In this document: positions 62,553-64,000 of the stretch, piece after piece
Position numbering within the stretch: position 1 is the first letter of the stretch
How the letters are laid out: the number at the start of each line of letters is the position of its first letter
DNA from: Ancylobacter rudongensis
GTDB taxonomy: Bacteria; Pseudomonadota; Alphaproteobacteria; Rhizobiales; Xanthobacteraceae
Direction: 5' to 3'
Length of the DNA stretch: 64,000 nt
NCBI RefSeq assembly: GCF_900100155.1
Contig: NZ_FMTP01000003.1
Location: 310,001-374,000 of the forward strand
Made by a program: the position numbers and the translations under genes
Notes under the pieces: generated by a model
What the model saw: only the letters and a program-made list of their open reading frames with translations
Database searches by the model: none
Told to the model about the DNA's origin: nothing

Positions 62553-63586
62553 ACGCCCCGCTCGACCCCATCCGCCTGCAGGACGACGCTCCCGAGATCG
62601 CTGCGGCCGCGCCGGCCATCCAGGAGTCCCGCGAGGAGGCTCGCGACGAGGCCCGCGAGGCCCCGCGCAAGCGCCGGCCCAAGCGCGATGTCGATGGCTG
62701 GGTGCTGCTCGACAAGCCGGTCGGCATGACCTCGACCCAGGCGGTCGGGGCGGTGAAATGGCTGTTCCAGGCCAAGAAGGCCGGCCATGCCGGCACGCTC
62801 GACCCGCTCGCCTCCGGCTGCCTGCCGATCGCGCTGGGCGAGGCGACCAAGACCGTTCCCTTCGTCATGGACGGGCGCAAGGTCTATCGCTTCACCGTGC
62901 GCTGGGGCATCGAGACCGACACGGACGACAGCGAGGGCCAGCCCACCGAGACCTCCGATCTGCGCCCGACGCGCGAGGCGATCCTCGACCTGCTGCCCGC
63001 CTATCGCGGCGAGATCGAACAGGTGCCGCCGAACTATTCCGCGCTCAAGATCAATGGCGAACGCGCCTACGACCTCGCCCGCGACGGCGTCGAGGTCAAC
63101 CTCGCCGCCCGCACCGTGGTCATCCACTCGCTGGAGCTGGTCGACCAGCCGGACGCCGATCATGCGGTGTTCGAGGCCGAATGCGGCAAGGGCACCTATG
63201 TGCGCTCGCTGGCCCGCGATTTCGGCCGGGCGCTGGGCGCGCGCGGCCATATCAGCGCCCTGCGCCGCACCCGCGTGGGCACCTTCCCCGAGGAAGAGCT
63301 GATCCCGCTGGCCAAGCTGCGCGAAGTCTCCGAGGCGATGGACGACGCCCCGCCGGCCTTCGCCCTGCGTCCGGTGGAGATCGGGCTGGAGAGCCTGCCG
63401 GCGCTGCGCGTCTCGTCCTCCGACGCCGCCCGGCTCGCCCATGGCCAGCCGATCATCCTGCGCGGGCGCGATGCGCCTGTGCTGGAAGGCCCGGTCGCCA
63501 TCACCGCCGGCGGGCGCCTCATCGCGCTCGGCGAGGCCGAGGCCGGCGAGATCCATCCCAAGCGGATCTTCCATTCCGGCAAGTGA
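62549..63586 (+). CDS. truB: tRNA pseudouridine(55) synthase
   Basis: Makes pseudouridine 55 in the T loop of tRNAs. 345 residues. Catalytic Asp in [21 protein letters not shown]-terminal [20 protein letters not shown], then [18 protein letters not shown] and [15 protein letters not shown]. The first 45 residues form an Arg/Glu/Ala-rich extension. A C-terminal region (about 270-345) includes the usual small extra domain. Coupled to rbfA by an ATGA overlap. Last gene of the operon before rpsO. Confidence 0.98.
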   Translation: MNAPLDPIRLQDDAPEIAAAAPAIQESREEARDEAREAPRKRRPKRDVDGWVLLDKPVGMTSTQAVGAVKWLFQAKKAGHAGTLDPLASGCLPIALGEATKTVPFVMDGRKVYRFTVRWGIETDTDDSEGQPTETSDLRPTREAILDLLPAYRGEIEQVPPNYSALKINGERAYDLARDGVEVNLAARTVVIHSLELVDQPDADHAVFEAECGKGTYVRSLARDFGRALGARGHISALRRTRVGTFPEEELIPLAKLREVSEAMDDAPPAFALRPVEIGLESLPALRVSSSDAARLAHGQPIILRGRDAPVLEGPVAITAGGRLIALGEAEAGEIHPKRIFHSGK

Positions 63587-63836
63587 CACCCGGGGGGCGC
63601 CACGCGCGCCCCTCCTGCTCCTCGTTGCGGCGCGCGCCGCCAGGCCGCGCCGGCAGCTGCCACTAGCACCTGCGGCGTTTTCGTGTATGGTGCGCGCGCG
63701 TTGCGGACCTCTCGTCCGCGCGAACCCATTGTTGCATCGACCGTGCTGGACGACATCCCGGCTCGGCCCGCGACACTGGCCCGAAGCGGCGCGAAAGCGC
63801 TTCTTCACCCCCTCCCTTATGGAAAAGGAGTTTCCG

Positions 63837-64000
63837 ATGTCGATCACTGCCGAGCGCAAGCAGGCGCTCATCAAGGAATACGCCACCAAGCCGAACGACA
63901 CCGGCTCAGCGGAAGTGCAGGTTGCGATCCTCACCGAGCGCATCGCCAACCTCACCGGCCACTTCAAGGGCCACGCCAAGGACAACCATTCCCGCCGCGG
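63837..64000 (+). CDS. rpsO: 30S ribosomal protein S15 (partial)
   Basis: Binds 16S rRNA in the central domain and autoregulates its own message in some bacteria. Only the first 54 codons are in the window; the gene runs off the right edge. The sequence starts [20 protein letters not shown] and continues [20 protein letters not shown], the standard S15 opening. AAAAGGAG ends six bases before the ATG. The 250-bp gap after truB contains no further gene; the promoter is not obvious. Confidence 0.97.
   Translation, partial: MSITAERKQALIKEYATKPNDTGSAEVQVAILTERIANLTGHFKGHAKDNHSRR

Overview
The window is a GC-rich (roughly 70% by eye) stretch of an alphaproteobacterial chromosome. Gene content and order point to Hyphomicrobiales (Rhizobiales), most likely Xanthobacteraceae or a close relative. 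This is inference, resting on the trpFBA-accD-folC run, TIGR02300-aroA-cmk-(...)-rpsA, rimP-nusA-ylxR-infB-rbfA-truB-rpsO, homospermidine synthase, a class II EPSP synthase, an AccD and a TIGR02300 protein that have lost their zinc cysteines, and the intergenic palindrome GCGTTTTC...GAAAACGC.

Layout. 1-6.8 kb: a type I secretion operon on the minus strand (ABC exporter, membrane fusion protein) followed by a large modular GH5/CBM2/Calx-beta glycoside hydrolase cut by the left edge. A LytS-type kinase and LytTR regulator (7.0-8.8 kb) are transcribed divergently from it. 8.9-16.9 kb: ppdK, a DoxX protein, tRNA-Ala(GGC), the TIGR02300 protein, aroA, cmk, a carboxymuconolactone decarboxylase-like protein, a lone cobF and a small membrane protein. 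17.0-18.3 kb: an AT-rich island with one DUF3800 gene. 18.8-29.5 kb: rpsA with an unusual hairpin array after it, a DMT exporter with a divergent ArsR regulator, small membrane proteins, an acetyltransferase, hemH, a ProC-like reductase, two uncharacterised envelope genes and hss. 29.8-32.7 kb: sulfate importer genes (binding protein, cysT, cysW) without an adjacent cysA. 32.9-38.2 kb: trpF-trpB-trpA-accD-folC. 38.4-46.0 kb: infC (apparent ATT start), a hydrolase, rsmD, an rluB-type pseudouridine synthase with a ~500-residue repetitive tail, tadA, a patatin and purD. 46.2-49.5 kb: macB and macA. 49.6-55.5 kb: an S49 peptidase, a TrmN6-like methyltransferase, DUF2007, a rhamnan-synthesis-F-like protein, a polyprenyl diphosphate synthase, ynfA and ispE. 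55.6-64.0 kb: the rimP-nusA-ylxR-infB-rbfA-truB operon with a promoter and attenuator-like hairpin, then rpsO cut by the right edge.

Most of the window is housekeeping, and I see no CRISPR array, complete insertion sequence or prophage. The least explained signals are: the secretion operon with its odd GH5 architecture; the tandem hairpins with a compensatory change after rpsA; the four 17-bp repeats before aroA; the AT-rich DUF3800 cassette that separates cmk from rpsA; the rimP leader hairpin; and a family of dispersed palindromes, one of which lies inside the sulfate operon.
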